A stretch of DNA of 64,000 nt from Amulumruptor sp947039275. GTDB lineage: Bacteria; Bacteroidota; Bacteroidia; Bacteroidales; Muribaculaceae. The notes beneath the pieces were generated by a model. The model saw only the letters and a program-made list of their open reading frames with translations, was not told where the DNA came from and searched no databases. Below are positions 1 to 8,489 of this stretch, piece by piece. How positions within the stretch are numbered: position 1 is the stretch's first letter; each line of letters starts with the position of its first letter. The DNA lies in the NCBI GenBank assembly GCA_947039275.1, contig CAMQYL010000007.1, positions 1 through 64,000 of the forward strand. The letters are read 5' to 3'. The position numbers and the translations under genes were made by a program.

Positions 1-30
1 TGCCCTGAATTGTTAAAATTTTCCCCGGAC

Positions 31-83
31 AGCTGTGCGGCGTGCCGCGTCATCAAACACAACACTCATCGCCGCGTCCCTAC
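31..83. repeat. Degenerate REP-type hairpin pair (GACGCGGC stem)
   Basis: Two arms of the GACGCGGC/GCCGCGTC palindrome family lie in inverted orientation around a short spacer, the right arm ending in CCCTAC, the complement of the GTAG foot. The left arm has lost its foot and the right arm its inner half, so the pair looks decayed. It abuts element B copy 1, and the same junction recurs near 22929. Confidence 0.6.
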
Positions 84-470
84 GAGTGGTCGAAGCTGAT
101 GAAAATGGGAATCGAACAGATCGAGAGGCACGTCCCAGATTCTTGTTTGGTGTAGCGGGATACGTCAGGGTGGATGTCTCCGTAGGAGACACATATGTTA
201 GGCTGGGGTCACACAAGCTGTTTAGGCTTGGCTGACCCCTGTACCGCCATCCGCCCCCCATATGAGCGCCTCCGTCGGAGGCGCACCCCCCCCAGGCAAA
301 GTCCGCCGCCTACAGCGGCGTAGGGTTCATGTCATCGCCGATACAGTGGTCAGGCAGACCTACAGCCAGCCTGACCACTGCCTAACATGTCTGCCTCCCA
401 CGGAGGCAAGAGCTGTCACCGTAGAAAACAGAGGCACATCGCCGATGTGCCTCCCTTGGGTGGGCGTGAC
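84..470 (+). repeat. Element B, copy 1: tandem palindrome mosaic
   Basis: A run of distinct small hairpins: GTCTCCGTAGGAGAC, a GGGGTCA...TGACCCC stem, CGCCTCCGTCGGAGGCG, a CCGCC...GGCGG stem, CAGTGGTCAGG...CCTGACCACTG, a GCCTCC...GGAGGC stem and AGGCACATCG...CGATGTGCCT. The same hairpins in the same order recur inverted at 22573-22928 and, in part, at 45862-46107. Open frames here are short and not conserved between copies, so I read no gene. With the flanking REP pairs this accounts for the gene-free stretch 1-656. Confidence 0.75.
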
Positions 471-477
471 AGCCTTT

Positions 478-558
478 GTAGGGACATGCCGTGGCATGTC
501 CGCCTGCATGCAAAATTGTCGTCAATGGGGGTGCGGACATGCCACGGCATGTCCCTAC
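478..558. repeat. REP/BIME-like pair R1 (CATGCCRTGGCATG stem)
   Basis: Two inverted arms, each a GTAG foot plus the palindrome GGACATGCCGTGGCATGTCC, flank a spacer of about 30 bp. Feet point outward as in BIMEs. It lies downstream of the rprXY terminator. Confidence 0.85.
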
Positions 559-588
559 ACTATGCGTCAGGGATGGTTTTGGATATGA

Positions 589-626
589 TAAAGGCAGTCG
601 GTCATCGCGATGACCGACTGCCTTTA
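589..626. terminator. Bidirectional intrinsic terminator after rprY
   Basis: A perfect 30-bp palindrome, half-site GGCAGTCGGTCATCG, is bordered by AAA and TTT runs on both sides. It lies just beyond the stop of the minus-strand response-regulator gene and would end the rprX-rprY transcript. Confidence 0.85.
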
Positions 627-656
627 TGGCATGCCTATTTCTTTGGGGCTATGTAG

Positions 657-1367
657 TTACTGCTGCGAAGCCTCTACCTCGGGGGCAATGAGCTTGTAGC
701 CTTTGCCGTGGATGTTGATGATCTCGATAGAGGGGTCATCCTTGAGGTGCTTGCGGAGCTTGGTGATGTACACGTCCATGGAGCGGGCGTTGAAGTAGTT
801 GTCGTCGATCCAGATGGTCTTGAGGGCGAAGTTGCGCTCAAGAATCTCGTTGACGTGGGCGCAGAGAAGGCTCAGAAGCTCGCTCTCCTTGGTGGTCAGC
901 TTGGTCACCTTGTCGTCGACCATGAGCACCTGCTTCTGGGTGTCAAAGGTGAACTTGCCGATCTTGTACATCGTGATTTCCTTGCCCTTCTTGCCCTTGA
1001 CGCGGCGCAGGATGGCTTCGATACGGAACACCAGCTCCTCCATGGAGAATGGCTTAGTGATGTAGTCGTCGGCACCGATCTTGAAGCCTTCGAGGATATC
1101 GTCCTTGAGCGACTTGGCAGTGAGGAATATGATGGGGACTTCGGAGTTGACCGTGCGGATTTCCTGGGCGAGAGCGAATCCGTCCTTCTTGGGCATCATC
1201 ACGTCGAGGACGCACAGGTCGTACTTGCCTTTAAGGAAAGCCTTGTAGCCGGCTTCGCCGTCGGGGTAGAGGTCGGCGTTGAATCCTTTGGCCTGGAGAT
1301 ACTCGCGCAGCAGCATGCCTAAGTTCTCGTCGTCCTCGCAGAGCAGAATACGCAATCTTTCTTCCAT
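657..1367 (-). CDS. rprY: OmpR-family response regulator (RprY-like)
   Basis: A 236-residue two-domain response regulator. The N-terminal receiver has the acidic pocket (E11-D13), phospho-acceptor D55 in DVMMPKKDG, T83 and K105. After about residue 135 comes a winged-helix DNA-binding domain of the OmpR/PhoB type (TTKESELLSLL, then RSMDVYITKLRKHL and GKGYKL). Length and sequence fit RprY of Bacteroides. The gene follows its histidine kinase with 6 bp between them, so the two are co-transcribed and the kinase presumably phosphorylates D55. A strong palindromic terminator follows the stop. The regulon cannot be read from this window; the RprXY name is from family resemblance. Confidence 0.93.
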   Translation of the reverse strand: MEERLRILLCEDDENLGMLLREYLQAKGFNADLYPDGEAGYKAFLKGKYDLCVLDVMMPKKDGFALAQEIRTVNSEVPIIFLTAKSLKDDILEGFKIGADDYITKPFSMEELVFRIEAILRRVKGKKGKEITMYKIGKFTFDTQKQVLMVDDKVTKLTTKESELLSLLCAHVNEILERNFALKTIWIDDNYFNARSMDVYITKLRKHLKDDPSIEIINIHGKGYKLIAPEVEASQQ

Positions 1368-1373
1368 AATTAA

Positions 1374-2894
1374 TCAGAGTTTAGTGAGTGGTAAGACAAT
1401 TATAAATTTCGATCCATGACCGAACTCGCTTTCGGCTGAAATCTCGCCTCCGAGTTCGCGCACCATTTTGTTGACATAGGCAAGTCCGAGACCGAAGCCT
1501 TTGACATCATGGCGGTTACCGGTGGAAACACGGTAGAATTTATCAAATATTTTTTTCAGGTCCTCCTTCTTGATACCGATGCCGTTGTCGGCTATCTCTA
1601 TGCGCAGCCGTCTGCCCGGCAGGTCGGAGGTAGTGACTTTGAGTTGCAGAGGCTCGTCCTCGCGGCGGTACTTGACGGCGTTGTCGAGGAGGTTGAATAT
1701 CACGTTGGTGAAGTGCATTTCGTCCACAGCCACTATGCTGTCCTCGGCGTTGAGGTCGGCTGTGAGGCTGCCGCCGTATTTCTCCACCTTGAGCTTGAAC
1801 GTGTGGACTATGTTGGCTATCGCCACGTTGGCATCCACCTCCTGGAGCTTCAGGTTTGCGCTCTGGCGGTCAAACATCGACATCTGCAGCACCTTCTCCA
1901 CTTGGAAGCGAAGCCGCTTGGTCTCGTCGTTTATGACCGTGGCGGTGTGCTGGAGCATCATCGGTGACTTGCGCACCGCGTCATCGTTAAGCATCTGCGC
2001 GGCGAGCGAGATGGTGGAAATGGGGGTCTTGAATTCGTGGGTCATGTTGTTGATGAAGTCGTTTTTCATCTCCGTGAGCTTTTTTTGGCGGAATGCCACG
2101 ATGATGGTGTAGAGGAATATCACCAGAAGTATCAGGGTGAACACAAACGACGGTATCATGAACTTGACCGTGGAGAATATGTAGTTTGCCTTCGTGGGAA
2201 AGTAGACCTGTATGTAGTTGACCCGCGACCCGGGGTCGTTGGGAAACAGAGCCTGCACATACACGCTCCCTCGGTCATCACCCTCGGGTGGGGTGAAGCC
2301 GTCGGTGCGGTACACCGGGCGTCCGGCGCGGTTGACGATGGCAAATTCAAACGGCAGATCCAATCCGTTGCTCTCCAGCTCGGTGCGCATGTATCCGCGC
2401 ACCATCGTCGAGTCAGCGCGTTCGCGTATGGGGCGGTTGCTTGACTGGCTGAGTATCGTGAGTATCACCTCGTTGAGCAGACCTTTCTGATACAGGTACT
2501 GACCGCGCAGGTTGTCATGGTTGCTCTGTAGCGAAGTGGCTGACCCGAGCTTGATTTCGTCGTTGATGCGTATGTCCTCTACAGGAGCCTCGCTGCCAGA
2601 GGCGCTGTGCTGGAATTTGATAGAGCCGTTGACCATCTGTGTCTGGTCGGCGCGGAATCCACTGGATGCCAATGCCGATGCGTCAAACATCGCGAAGTCC
2701 TCCGTCAGGTAGTGGCGCGTCTCCTCCCGCTCCAAGGCGGTGGTGACGGCATACAGGCTTCGCTTGACCCCCTCGCTGAACTGGTCCTCGCGCATGCGTA
2801 TCATCTCCCGCATGTACATGATCTGCACATACAGGAGCCCTATGAACGTCAGGGCCATTATGAACGTAAGCAGCCAGATGGTTGATTTTTTCAT
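1374..2894 (-). CDS. rprX: Membrane sensor histidine kinase (RprX-like)
   Basis: A 506-residue kinase. A membrane segment at about 7-27 and a second at about 244-268 bracket a periplasmic sensor region of some 215 residues. The dimerisation helix carries H286 in NNMTHEFKTPIS, and the ATPase domain has the N-box (DNAVKYRR), DNGIGI and the glycine-rich GFGLGLAYV. It pairs with the response regulator 6 bp downstream. A candidate -7 box on the minus strand (TAAATTTG, 3074-3081) lies about 180 bp upstream. The sensor region matches no ligand domain I recognise. Resembles RprX of Bacteroides fragilis. Confidence 0.93.
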   Translation of the reverse strand: MKKSTIWLLTFIMALTFIGLLYVQIMYMREMIRMREDQFSEGVKRSLYAVTTALEREETRHYLTEDFAMFDASALASSGFRADQTQMVNGSIKFQHSASGSEAPVEDIRINDEIKLGSATSLQSNHDNLRGQYLYQKGLLNEVILTILSQSSNRPIRERADSTMVRGYMRTELESNGLDLPFEFAIVNRAGRPVYRTDGFTPPEGDDRGSVYVQALFPNDPGSRVNYIQVYFPTKANYIFSTVKFMIPSFVFTLILLVIFLYTIIVAFRQKKLTEMKNDFINNMTHEFKTPISTISLAAQMLNDDAVRKSPMMLQHTATVINDETKRLRFQVEKVLQMSMFDRQSANLKLQEVDANVAIANIVHTFKLKVEKYGGSLTADLNAEDSIVAVDEMHFTNVIFNLLDNAVKYRREDEPLQLKVTTSDLPGRRLRIEIADNGIGIKKEDLKKIFDKFYRVSTGNRHDVKGFGLGLAYVNKMVRELGGEISAESEFGHGSKFIIVLPLTKL

Positions 2895-3073
2895 CGTATA
2901 TCAGTCGGAGTCGCGATGGGGCGCGGTGTTTTTTCGGGCTTATGCGCCATGCTGCTCATGCCTGTGCATCGTGAATCCTATATGTTTAACAATTAACCTT
3001 AAATAATGTTGAGTGTTAAAAATCCGATGACTCCGCCTCGTGATGCCTCAGAGCCTATTTTAACACACTACGG

Positions 3074-3081
3074 CAAATTTA
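3074..3081 (-). promoter_or_regulatory. Candidate -7 box for rprXY
   Basis: TAAATTTG on the minus strand fits the Bacteroidetes TAnnTTTG box. The implied leader of about 170 nt is long, so a closer unrecognised promoter is possible. Confidence 0.4.
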
Positions 3082-3170
3082 ACAAAAAATCTCCCAAAAT
3101 TTCACACTTCCCTTGCATTTTCACCTAAATTATGATGAAAGCACCCCCCAGGAAACTTTCCCGATCCTTA

Positions 3171-3196
3171 TGTGGACATGCCGTGTCATGTCCGCT
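3171..3196. repeat. Degenerate single REP arm
   Basis: GTGGACATGCCGTGTCATGTCC resembles the CATGCC palindrome with one central mismatch and a damaged foot; no partner arm is seen. Confidence 0.5.
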
Positions 3197-3226
3197 GCGC
3201 ACACGAAATGTGCAACCGTTCTGTGT

Positions 3227-3476
3227 GCTGTGGAAGTCCCGAAGGGACGAGGCTGTGCTTAACCGTGGATGAGAGTCGGCGATAGCCGTCCGAGTCCACG
3301 GTACATGGAACACTCAAGACCAAGTCCTGAAAGGACGAGTTTATGGTAGCGTCTCCACCACGATTACGTCCCTCCGGTACTCACATCTTTTGCTCCGTTG
3401 CACCGTGGACTCGTCATGGCTATGCCATATCCTCATCCACGGTTAAGGACAGCCTCGTCCCTCCGGTACTTACGAC
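3227..3476. repeat. Element D, copy 1: nested inverted repeat
   Basis: About 250 bp of concentric inverted repeats: outer arms GTCCCGAAGGGACGAGGCTG and the complementary right arm, then a CTTAACCGTGGATGA...TCATCCACGGTTAAG pair, then a GTCCTGAAAGGACG arm. Several arms are themselves palindromes. A second copy lies at 55611-55853 with the same order of arms. The gap 2895-3557 otherwise holds only the rprXY promoter region and a REP remnant. Confidence 0.75.
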
Positions 3477-3557
3477 ATGCTTATTCATTTGATTTGATAC
3501 AATACATCATTAAGGCAACAGCAGCATTATGTAGCGAACCTACAAACCTGGGCGTGT

Positions 3558-4082
3558 CTATGTCATCCTTTCTGGAGGCCACAGTATCCTTACTGCATCT
3601 GGATTATCACGGCTGTCTCCATGTTCTTTGGCAGCCTGCCGTCGGGCTATGCGCTTGAGGTGCTTGATCCGGCGGCGTTCTTGCGCCGCTTCCTGGCGTG
3701 TGGGGGAGCTGACGGGTGCGGGTGTGCTTTGTGTCTGGGGCTCGTTAGCCGCAGCTGCTGCCGCTTTTTCAGCTCTCATGCGCGCCACACGACGGTTGCT
3801 GGCTGCCAAACGTGCCCGTGCCGACCGTTGCTGAGCTTTCTCTATGAGAGGACACAGCAGTTTGACTACCACAGCCTCCATCTCGCTGAGCGGTTTGACA
3901 TACGCATGCCCTTTGGCAAATTCGGTGATGATCATCTTCATCCTCTCGACATCGAGCGAGGGGCTGCATTGCCCGAGCGACTCCACCTGCTCCATGATGC
4001 CCAGATAAAACTTGCGTGACACCGGCATCTCCCATTTCGCCGCCTTGCGTCGGCGCCCTGCCTTGATACTGTTTGCTTCCAT
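3558..4082 (-). CDS. Small basic hypothetical protein (possibly DUF6291-like)
   Basis: I chose the ATG at 4082 (MEANSIKAGRRRK), giving 174 residues; an upstream in-frame start at 4130 would place the protein start above the promoter. A -7 box (TAGATTTG, minus strand, 4100-4107) lies 17 bp before this ATG, implying a very short leader. The protein is Lys/Arg-rich at the start, has a helical middle (residues about 20-75) resembling from memory the DUF6291 family of phage/mobile-element proteins, and a low-complexity Ala/Arg/Gln tail. The promoter and start region are duplicated at 5513-5590 beyond the ATPase gene. Function unknown. Confidence 0.65.
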   Translation of the reverse strand: MEANSIKAGRRRKAAKWEMPVSRKFYLGIMEQVESLGQCSPSLDVERMKMIITEFAKGHAYVKPLSEMEAVVVKLLCPLIEKAQQRSARARLAASNRRVARMRAEKAAAAAANEPQTQSTPAPVSSPTRQEAAQERRRIKHLKRIARRQAAKEHGDSRDNPDAVRILWPPERMT

Positions 4083-4099
4083 AATAGTAGTTTTTTCCG

Positions 4100-4107
4100 C
4101 AAATCTA
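4100..4107 (-). promoter_or_regulatory. -7 box of the 3558-4082 gene
   Basis: TAGATTTG on the minus strand, 17 bp before the chosen ATG. It also occurs in the duplicated segment at 5540-5547, at the same distance from that ATG. Confidence 0.55.
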
Positions 4108-4203
4108 CCATTAGCCCGCCTCCCGACCATGCGAAAACATCAGCATCCCAGCAGGTGCATTCCCTATTCAGTCGTACGTCTGAGGTTATTATGTCTACTA
4201 TAC

Positions 4204-5388
4204 TCAGAACAAAGTACGGAGATCCATCGTAAGAAAGTCTGTGGTACTTATTCCTCCGTCACCCACAATGAATGCCGCTGACGGGTTAAACTGCTGCCTG
4301 AATTTCTCAAGCCCTGCCGAACTTTTCTCAGCGTTTGATTTCACCTCGATGGCAACTATGGAATCATTCTTGCGCAGTATGAAATCAACTTCGTCATTGC
4401 GTTCTCTCCAATAATATACCTCGAAACGATATTTGAATGCCTGGTTTATGATGTAGGATCCGACCCCTGACTCAAATATTCTCCCCCATGACTTGCGGTC
4501 AAGTAGTGCATGATCAAAAGTCGTCGTATCATACACAAGCTTCAATGCGTTGTTGTAGACTTGAAACTTTGGAACGCTTGCTTTGCGCCGTGCCATGTCC
4601 ATGCTGAATTTCTGTATGCCGCGTAGCAAGCCGCTGTCGTTCAGCAGGGTCAGATACGACATCAGAGTTGATGTGTTGCCGGCATCCTGAAGCATGCCGA
4701 GCATCTTGTTAAGCGACAGCAGTTCTCCTGAATACGCAGATCCGAGTTCGAATGTCTGGCGAAGCAGAGCTGGCTTACCTACAGGTGAGTCCATCAGAAT
4801 GTCTTTATTGATAGTTGAATCAATTATTGCTGATTGGATATATTGCTGAAAGCGGTCGTAATCACTCATTAAGGATACTGCACCAGGATATCCTCCATAA
4901 AAAAGATATTGTTCCAACGAAAGTCCGAAAGCATCGCGCATTTCTGTATAAGACCAGTGGGTCATGCGGATTTCCTCAAATCTCCCCGCCAATGATTCCG
5001 ATAATCCCTTTTCAAGCAGTACCCTGCTGCTGCCAAGCAGCAGTAGTTTTATATTGCAGTCATTGAAAGTGTCTATGTCCCACTCTTTCTTCACCACTTC
5101 ACTCCAATTCGGGATTTTCTGGATTTCGTCTATTACAAGTATAAGTTCAGCATAATTTTTGCTTTTCTTCAAACTGCGTGCGGCTCCCCAGCAATCGGCA
5201 ATCCATGCTCTATTGCTGGCGGGTACATCATCGGCTGAATACAGCAGGTATGGTGCTTCAATTGTCTGCAATAACTGTTTTACGACTGTGGATTTGCCTA
5301 TCTGCCGGGGTCCGATAACGACCTGTATAAACTTTCTCGGCTCTGCAAGTCGGGACTTAATCATCTGATATTCTGAGCGTTGATACAT
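4204..5388 (-). CDS. AAA ATPase with DUF4143-type C-terminus
   Basis: A 394-residue P-loop ATPase: Walker A GPRQIGKST at 26-34, Walker B LILVIDEIQ around 82-90, then an AAA_14/DUF4143 layout with a nuclease-like C-terminal fold (EVYYWRERNDEVDFILRK...IVAIEVKS, the E-x-D...ExK pattern of PD-(D/E)XK enzymes). Such proteins are common in Bacteroidetes and archaea, often many per genome; their substrate is generally unknown. A -7 box (TATCTTTG, minus, 5432-5439) gives a leader of about 40 nt. The gene sits between two copies of the same short promoter/start segment, as if it arrived by insertion or duplication. Full length with no frameshift. Confidence 0.88.
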   Translation of the reverse strand: MYQRSEYQMIKSRLAEPRKFIQVVIGPRQIGKSTVVKQLLQTIEAPYLLYSADDVPASNRAWIADCWGAARSLKKSKNYAELILVIDEIQKIPNWSEVVKKEWDIDTFNDCNIKLLLLGSSRVLLEKGLSESLAGRFEEIRMTHWSYTEMRDAFGLSLEQYLFYGGYPGAVSLMSDYDRFQQYIQSAIIDSTINKDILMDSPVGKPALLRQTFELGSAYSGELLSLNKMLGMLQDAGNTSTLMSYLTLLNDSGLLRGIQKFSMDMARRKASVPKFQVYNNALKLVYDTTTFDHALLDRKSWGRIFESGVGSYIINQAFKYRFEVYYWRERNDEVDFILRKNDSIVAIEVKSNAEKSSAGLEKFRQQFNPSAAFIVGDGGISTTDFLTMDLRTLF

Positions 5389-5431
5389 ATGCTTACAATT
5401 TACGCAGTGTACTGAGTATTTTTACGCATCA

Positions 5432-5439
5432 CAAAGATA
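5432..5439 (-). promoter_or_regulatory. -7 box of the AAA ATPase gene
   Basis: TATCTTTG on the minus strand, 44 bp before the start codon. Confidence 0.55.
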
Positions 5440-5460
5440 ATAAATCTTTGTTTGAATTTC

Positions 5461-5590
5461 AAATGAATATCGTGCACCAAGTCTCAGAATGTAATGCTTT
5501 AGCCGGCGGAGTTGCTTCCATAATCTCCGTTTTATTCCGCAAATCTACCATCCCGACTCCACCCCAAGTTATGCGAAAATATCAGCAAAC
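5461..5590 (-). pseudogene. Duplicated promoter and start of the 3558-4082 gene (remnant)
   Basis: Read on the minus strand this repeats the upstream region of the small basic gene: a TTCGCAT element, the -7 box TAGATTTG, TTGCGGAA, then ATGGAAGC at the same spacing. The frame after the ATG gives MEATPPAKALHSETWCTIFI and stops at once, so only the 5' end survives. The two copies bracket the ATPase gene. It could be a decayed paralogue or the footprint of an insertion. Confidence 0.6.
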
Positions 5591-5723
5591 CTTACCTCGC
5601 AATGCGATTCATCTACTTTTAGAGGATGTTGCAGAGCTGAGGTCTTACTTTTAAATTGTAGTTACGCTCGGCTCGTGAAATGCCGTTGAATTGAACATGG
5701 ACAGAGAATCCAATAGTAAAGGC

Positions 5724-5868
5724 ACGTCGGAGACGTGGCAGCTGTGCGAAACCCCATGCACGGAGCGTCAGCGAACGTACATGGGGTAGAGGCAGCCACT
5801 GACAAATCTACCTCGGAGAGGTTGCGGCACACCAGCTCCTGCATGGTGTGTGCCTCCTATGGAGGCAT
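5724..5868 (+). repeat. Element C, copy 1
   Basis: Contains GGCACGTCGGAGACGTGGC, then CCCCATGCACGGAGCG...CGTACATGGGG, a TACCTCGGAGAGGT arm and a GCCTCCTATGGAGGC palindrome. The same series, as both a left and an inverted right arm, forms copy 2 at 53469-53732. This copy has only the left half. It directly abuts the stop of the next gene. Confidence 0.7.
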
Positions 5869-5871
5869 TAT

Positions 5872-7302
5872 TCAATGTACCGCCACTTTGCAGGTCACGT
5901 TGGCTGCACTGACCACATATAGGCCTTGTGTGACGTTTATCGTAGTCTTGCTCTGCTTGATATCTCCTGCAGCGATGATGCGTCCATCCATCGTGCTTAC
6001 GATGTATCTGTCATATCGCCGCCCGGAGGCGTTGATTTCAATGCATCCATCCGATGTCGTGATGTCGATGCTGCCGTCACGCGTGTCAGTCTCCATCTCG
6101 TCTTTTCCGGACAGAAAAGCAAAGTCAGTCTCCACGATATTCTTGAAATCACTCCACCCCCACGCCGCGCGGTAAGCCTCTGAAGTGCCCATAGGGACGT
6201 AGAGCGTCTTATCTGGGTCAGATTCAATATCAAACGGTGGTTCAGGACCGGTACATAATGGAGGATTTTGTGGCAAAGCATAGACATCTCCTTTCGTCCC
6301 TTTGAGGCATGCTGAACCGAGCATAGAGAGGGTAGATGGCAGTTTGATGGATTCAAGATTGCAGTTGAGGAATGCATATGCTGCTATTTTTTCCAAGCCT
6401 TCAGGTATTTTGACTGAGCTTAGTCTTTCGCAGAATCCAAACGCGAACTCGTCAATTTCCTTAGCCATTTTGGGGATGGAGATCTCCGTTAATGCGCTTA
6501 GTACCGCAAGATTAGATGGAATCACGGCAAGAGTTTCTGGCAATCGCATTTTCTCCAAATTATAGCACATATAGAATGCATGAGATTGGATGTCTGTGCA
6601 GGAGTTGGGCAAAATCGCCTCCTTCAACAGTTCGCATCCTTGCAGAGCGTTGATGCCTATGCTTTCAAGACCGTCAGGAAAGTTGATTCTTTCCATACGG
6701 GCATCATCAAAAGCGAAACCGCCGATAGACCTGATGGTTGTCGGTAAAACAAATTCTCTAACGCCACGATTGTTCTTGAAACATTGAAACGGTATTTCAG
6801 TTACACCCTCTGGTACCACGAACTTATCCATCATCATGTGCTTGCAGTCATGGAAACTACCTACGCCAAGAGATTTGAGGGAAGATGGAAGGGTTATGTC
6901 TTCCAACATGGTGTATGAGAAAGCATACTGACCTATGGATTCAATATTGTCTGGCAATATTATTTTGCGTAAAGGTAGGAGCCTTACATATTGGCCATGC
7001 ACCTGTAGGTTGACATCATAAAATGCCCAATCTGGTATTTTGTTGTCTATGACAGTAGCTTCTTTCAGATTAACAGACACGAGCTGCCCATAAAGAGACG
7101 CTTTCAATATTGTCTTGAAATCAGTTGCGTCAATCGGTCCCCCGGTGACAGTAAGCGACTCAATACTATTTATCCGTTCACCCAGAAGGCTCTCCAACTG
7201 TCCGCCCTCAGACACATGGACTGATACTGCTGCATCTTCTGATGCTCAACATGAGGCAGAATATATAAGCATAGATACTAACAAGAGGATTCTAGTTTCC
7301 AT
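5872..7302 (-). pseudogene. BspA-like leucine-rich repeat protein with in-frame TGA in the signal peptide
   Basis: Read from the ATG at 7302 the frame gives the signal peptide METRILLLVSMLIYSASC, a TGA at 7246-7248, then continues as ASEDAAVSVHVSEGGQL and on for about 450 residues without interruption. The body is a run of BspA-type LRRs (LRR_5; repeated F..C..L..I.LP..L..IG pattern), then a C-terminal tail (STMDGRIIAAG...GLYVVSA) like Bacteroidales surface/secretion tails. A minus-strand -7 box (TACATTTG, 7366-7373) sits about 60 bp upstream. TGG to TGA (Trp) is the simplest lesion. Translation could restart only at a GTG at 7215, without a signal peptide. A nonsense mutation, a phase-type switch or a sequencing error would all fit. 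Confidence 0.75.
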
Positions 7303-7365
7303 AGTGTCTGTAAACGTTTGGTTTATGTTCGGGTGAAAGTTTGTGGTCTCAATTAGTGTTACAGA

Positions 7366-7373
7366 CAAATGTA
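7366..7373 (-). promoter_or_regulatory. -7 box of the LRR gene
   Basis: TACATTTG on the minus strand, about 63 bp before the ATG at 7302. The rest of 7303-7560 is AT-rich intergenic DNA in which I see nothing else. Confidence 0.45.
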
Positions 7374-7565
7374 ATTAAAAAATGTTTGTAAGCAAAGCGA
7401 TATGCAAATAAAGTGTAAAATTTCTGGAATGTAAATTTATAGATTCTTGCTAAAGGCTGCTGGGGGTGGATATGAGACAATAGATCTCAGTGATGTGAGT
7501 AGACTTTTTATGATTTTTGAGTGTGGGAAGGGTGGCAGGGTGTGGCGTATGTCGGGAAAATTTGT

Positions 7566-7573
7566 TAACTTTG
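7566..7573 (+). promoter_or_regulatory. -7 box for bamD-rpoZ
   Basis: TAACTTTG, the consensus Bacteroidetes -7 box, 48 bp before the bamD start. Confidence 0.6.
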
Positions 7574-7621
7574 CCGACTATTGGGGGCAGTGTGTCCCTA
7601 CGGAATACTAAGCAAGCGTAA

Positions 7622-8440
7622 ATGAAGATTGTCAATCTCATCATAATATGCGTGGCATCGGTGATGCTCTGTGGCTGCGGCGAATACCAGAAGGCGCAGA
7701 AGAGCAAGGATGCCGACTACAAGCTCGACTTCGCCCAGCGCGCCTACGAGAAGAAGCAGTATGTGCAGGCATATACCATCCTTGCCGACATCATACCGGC
7801 TTTCAAAGGCACCGAGAAGGCTGAGGATGCCTTGTATCTGATGGCTATGAGCTATTATGACAACAAGGAGTACAAGACCGCGAGCGCGTATTTCAAGAAC
7901 TATTACACCCGCTTCCCACGGGGCAAGTACACCGAGCTGGCGCGCTACTACTGCGGCTACGGCTACTTCCTTGACAGCCCTGAGCCCCAGCTCGACCAGA
8001 GCGATACGGTCAAGGCGATAGAGGAACTGTCGAACTTCTTGGAGTACTATCCGCGCAGCGAGCGCACTCCGGCAGCCCAAAACGCCATCTTCGAGCTTCA
8101 GGACAAGCTGGCTCTCAAGGAGTTGGAGAACGCCGTGCTCTACTATAACCTCGGCACTTATCTCGGCAACAACTACGCCAGCGCGGTCATCGTGGCTCAG
8201 AACGCCCTTAAGAAATATCCCTATACCAAATATAAGGAGGATCTGGAGATGATAATACTCAAGTCGCGCTATCAGGAAGCGTCAAATTCGGTTGACGAGA
8301 TGAAGCCGGAGCGTTTCCGCGACGTGGTCGACGAGTATTACGGCTTCATCAACGATTTCCCCGACGGCAAGAACCGCAAGGAGGCTGACAACATATTCAA
8401 AATCGCCAGCCGCCACGTCAAGGACGACACAGGACTTTAA
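7622..8440 (+). CDS. bamD: Outer membrane assembly lipoprotein BamD
   Basis: A 272-residue lipoprotein: signal peptide with lipobox before the Cys of CGCGEYQKAQKS (residues about 17-19), then TPR-type helical repeats (AYEKKQYVQAYTILADII; ALYLMAMSYYDNKEYKTASAYFKNYYTRFPRGKYTELARYY). BamD is the essential lipoprotein of the BAM complex that inserts beta-barrels in the outer membrane, acting on the periplasmic face. The length is as usual for Bacteroidetes BamD. It is followed at 49 bp by rpoZ, a frequent Bacteroidetes pairing, and has a consensus promoter box upstream. Confidence 0.93.
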   Translation: MKIVNLIIICVASVMLCGCGEYQKAQKSKDADYKLDFAQRAYEKKQYVQAYTILADIIPAFKGTEKAEDALYLMAMSYYDNKEYKTASAYFKNYYTRFPRGKYTELARYYCGYGYFLDSPEPQLDQSDTVKAIEELSNFLEYYPRSERTPAAQNAIFELQDKLALKELENAVLYYNLGTYLGNNYASAVIVAQNALKKYPYTKYKEDLEMIILKSRYQEASNSVDEMKPERFRDVVDEYYGFINDFPDGKNRKEADNIFKIASRHVKDDTGL

Positions 8441-8489
8441 TAACGTTATTACATATATACAATCCCTTCAATTACAGCTGATTAATCTG

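Noticed and set aside
88..120. Hammerhead-ribozyme-like CTGATGA ... GAAC in element B
   Set aside because: The second copy (22895-22925) has changed the GAA position to CAA and no stem II/III pairing is kept.
13..656. Short open frames over the first 650 bases
   Set aside because: They run through palindromic repeats, have no ribosome site or promoter, and the equivalent frames are broken in the other copies of element B.
708..1322. Long plus-strand frame opposite rprY and similar long shadows over gltB, glnN, hisB and gltD
   Set aside because: They are antisense to well-supported genes and arise from their codon bias; no family features.
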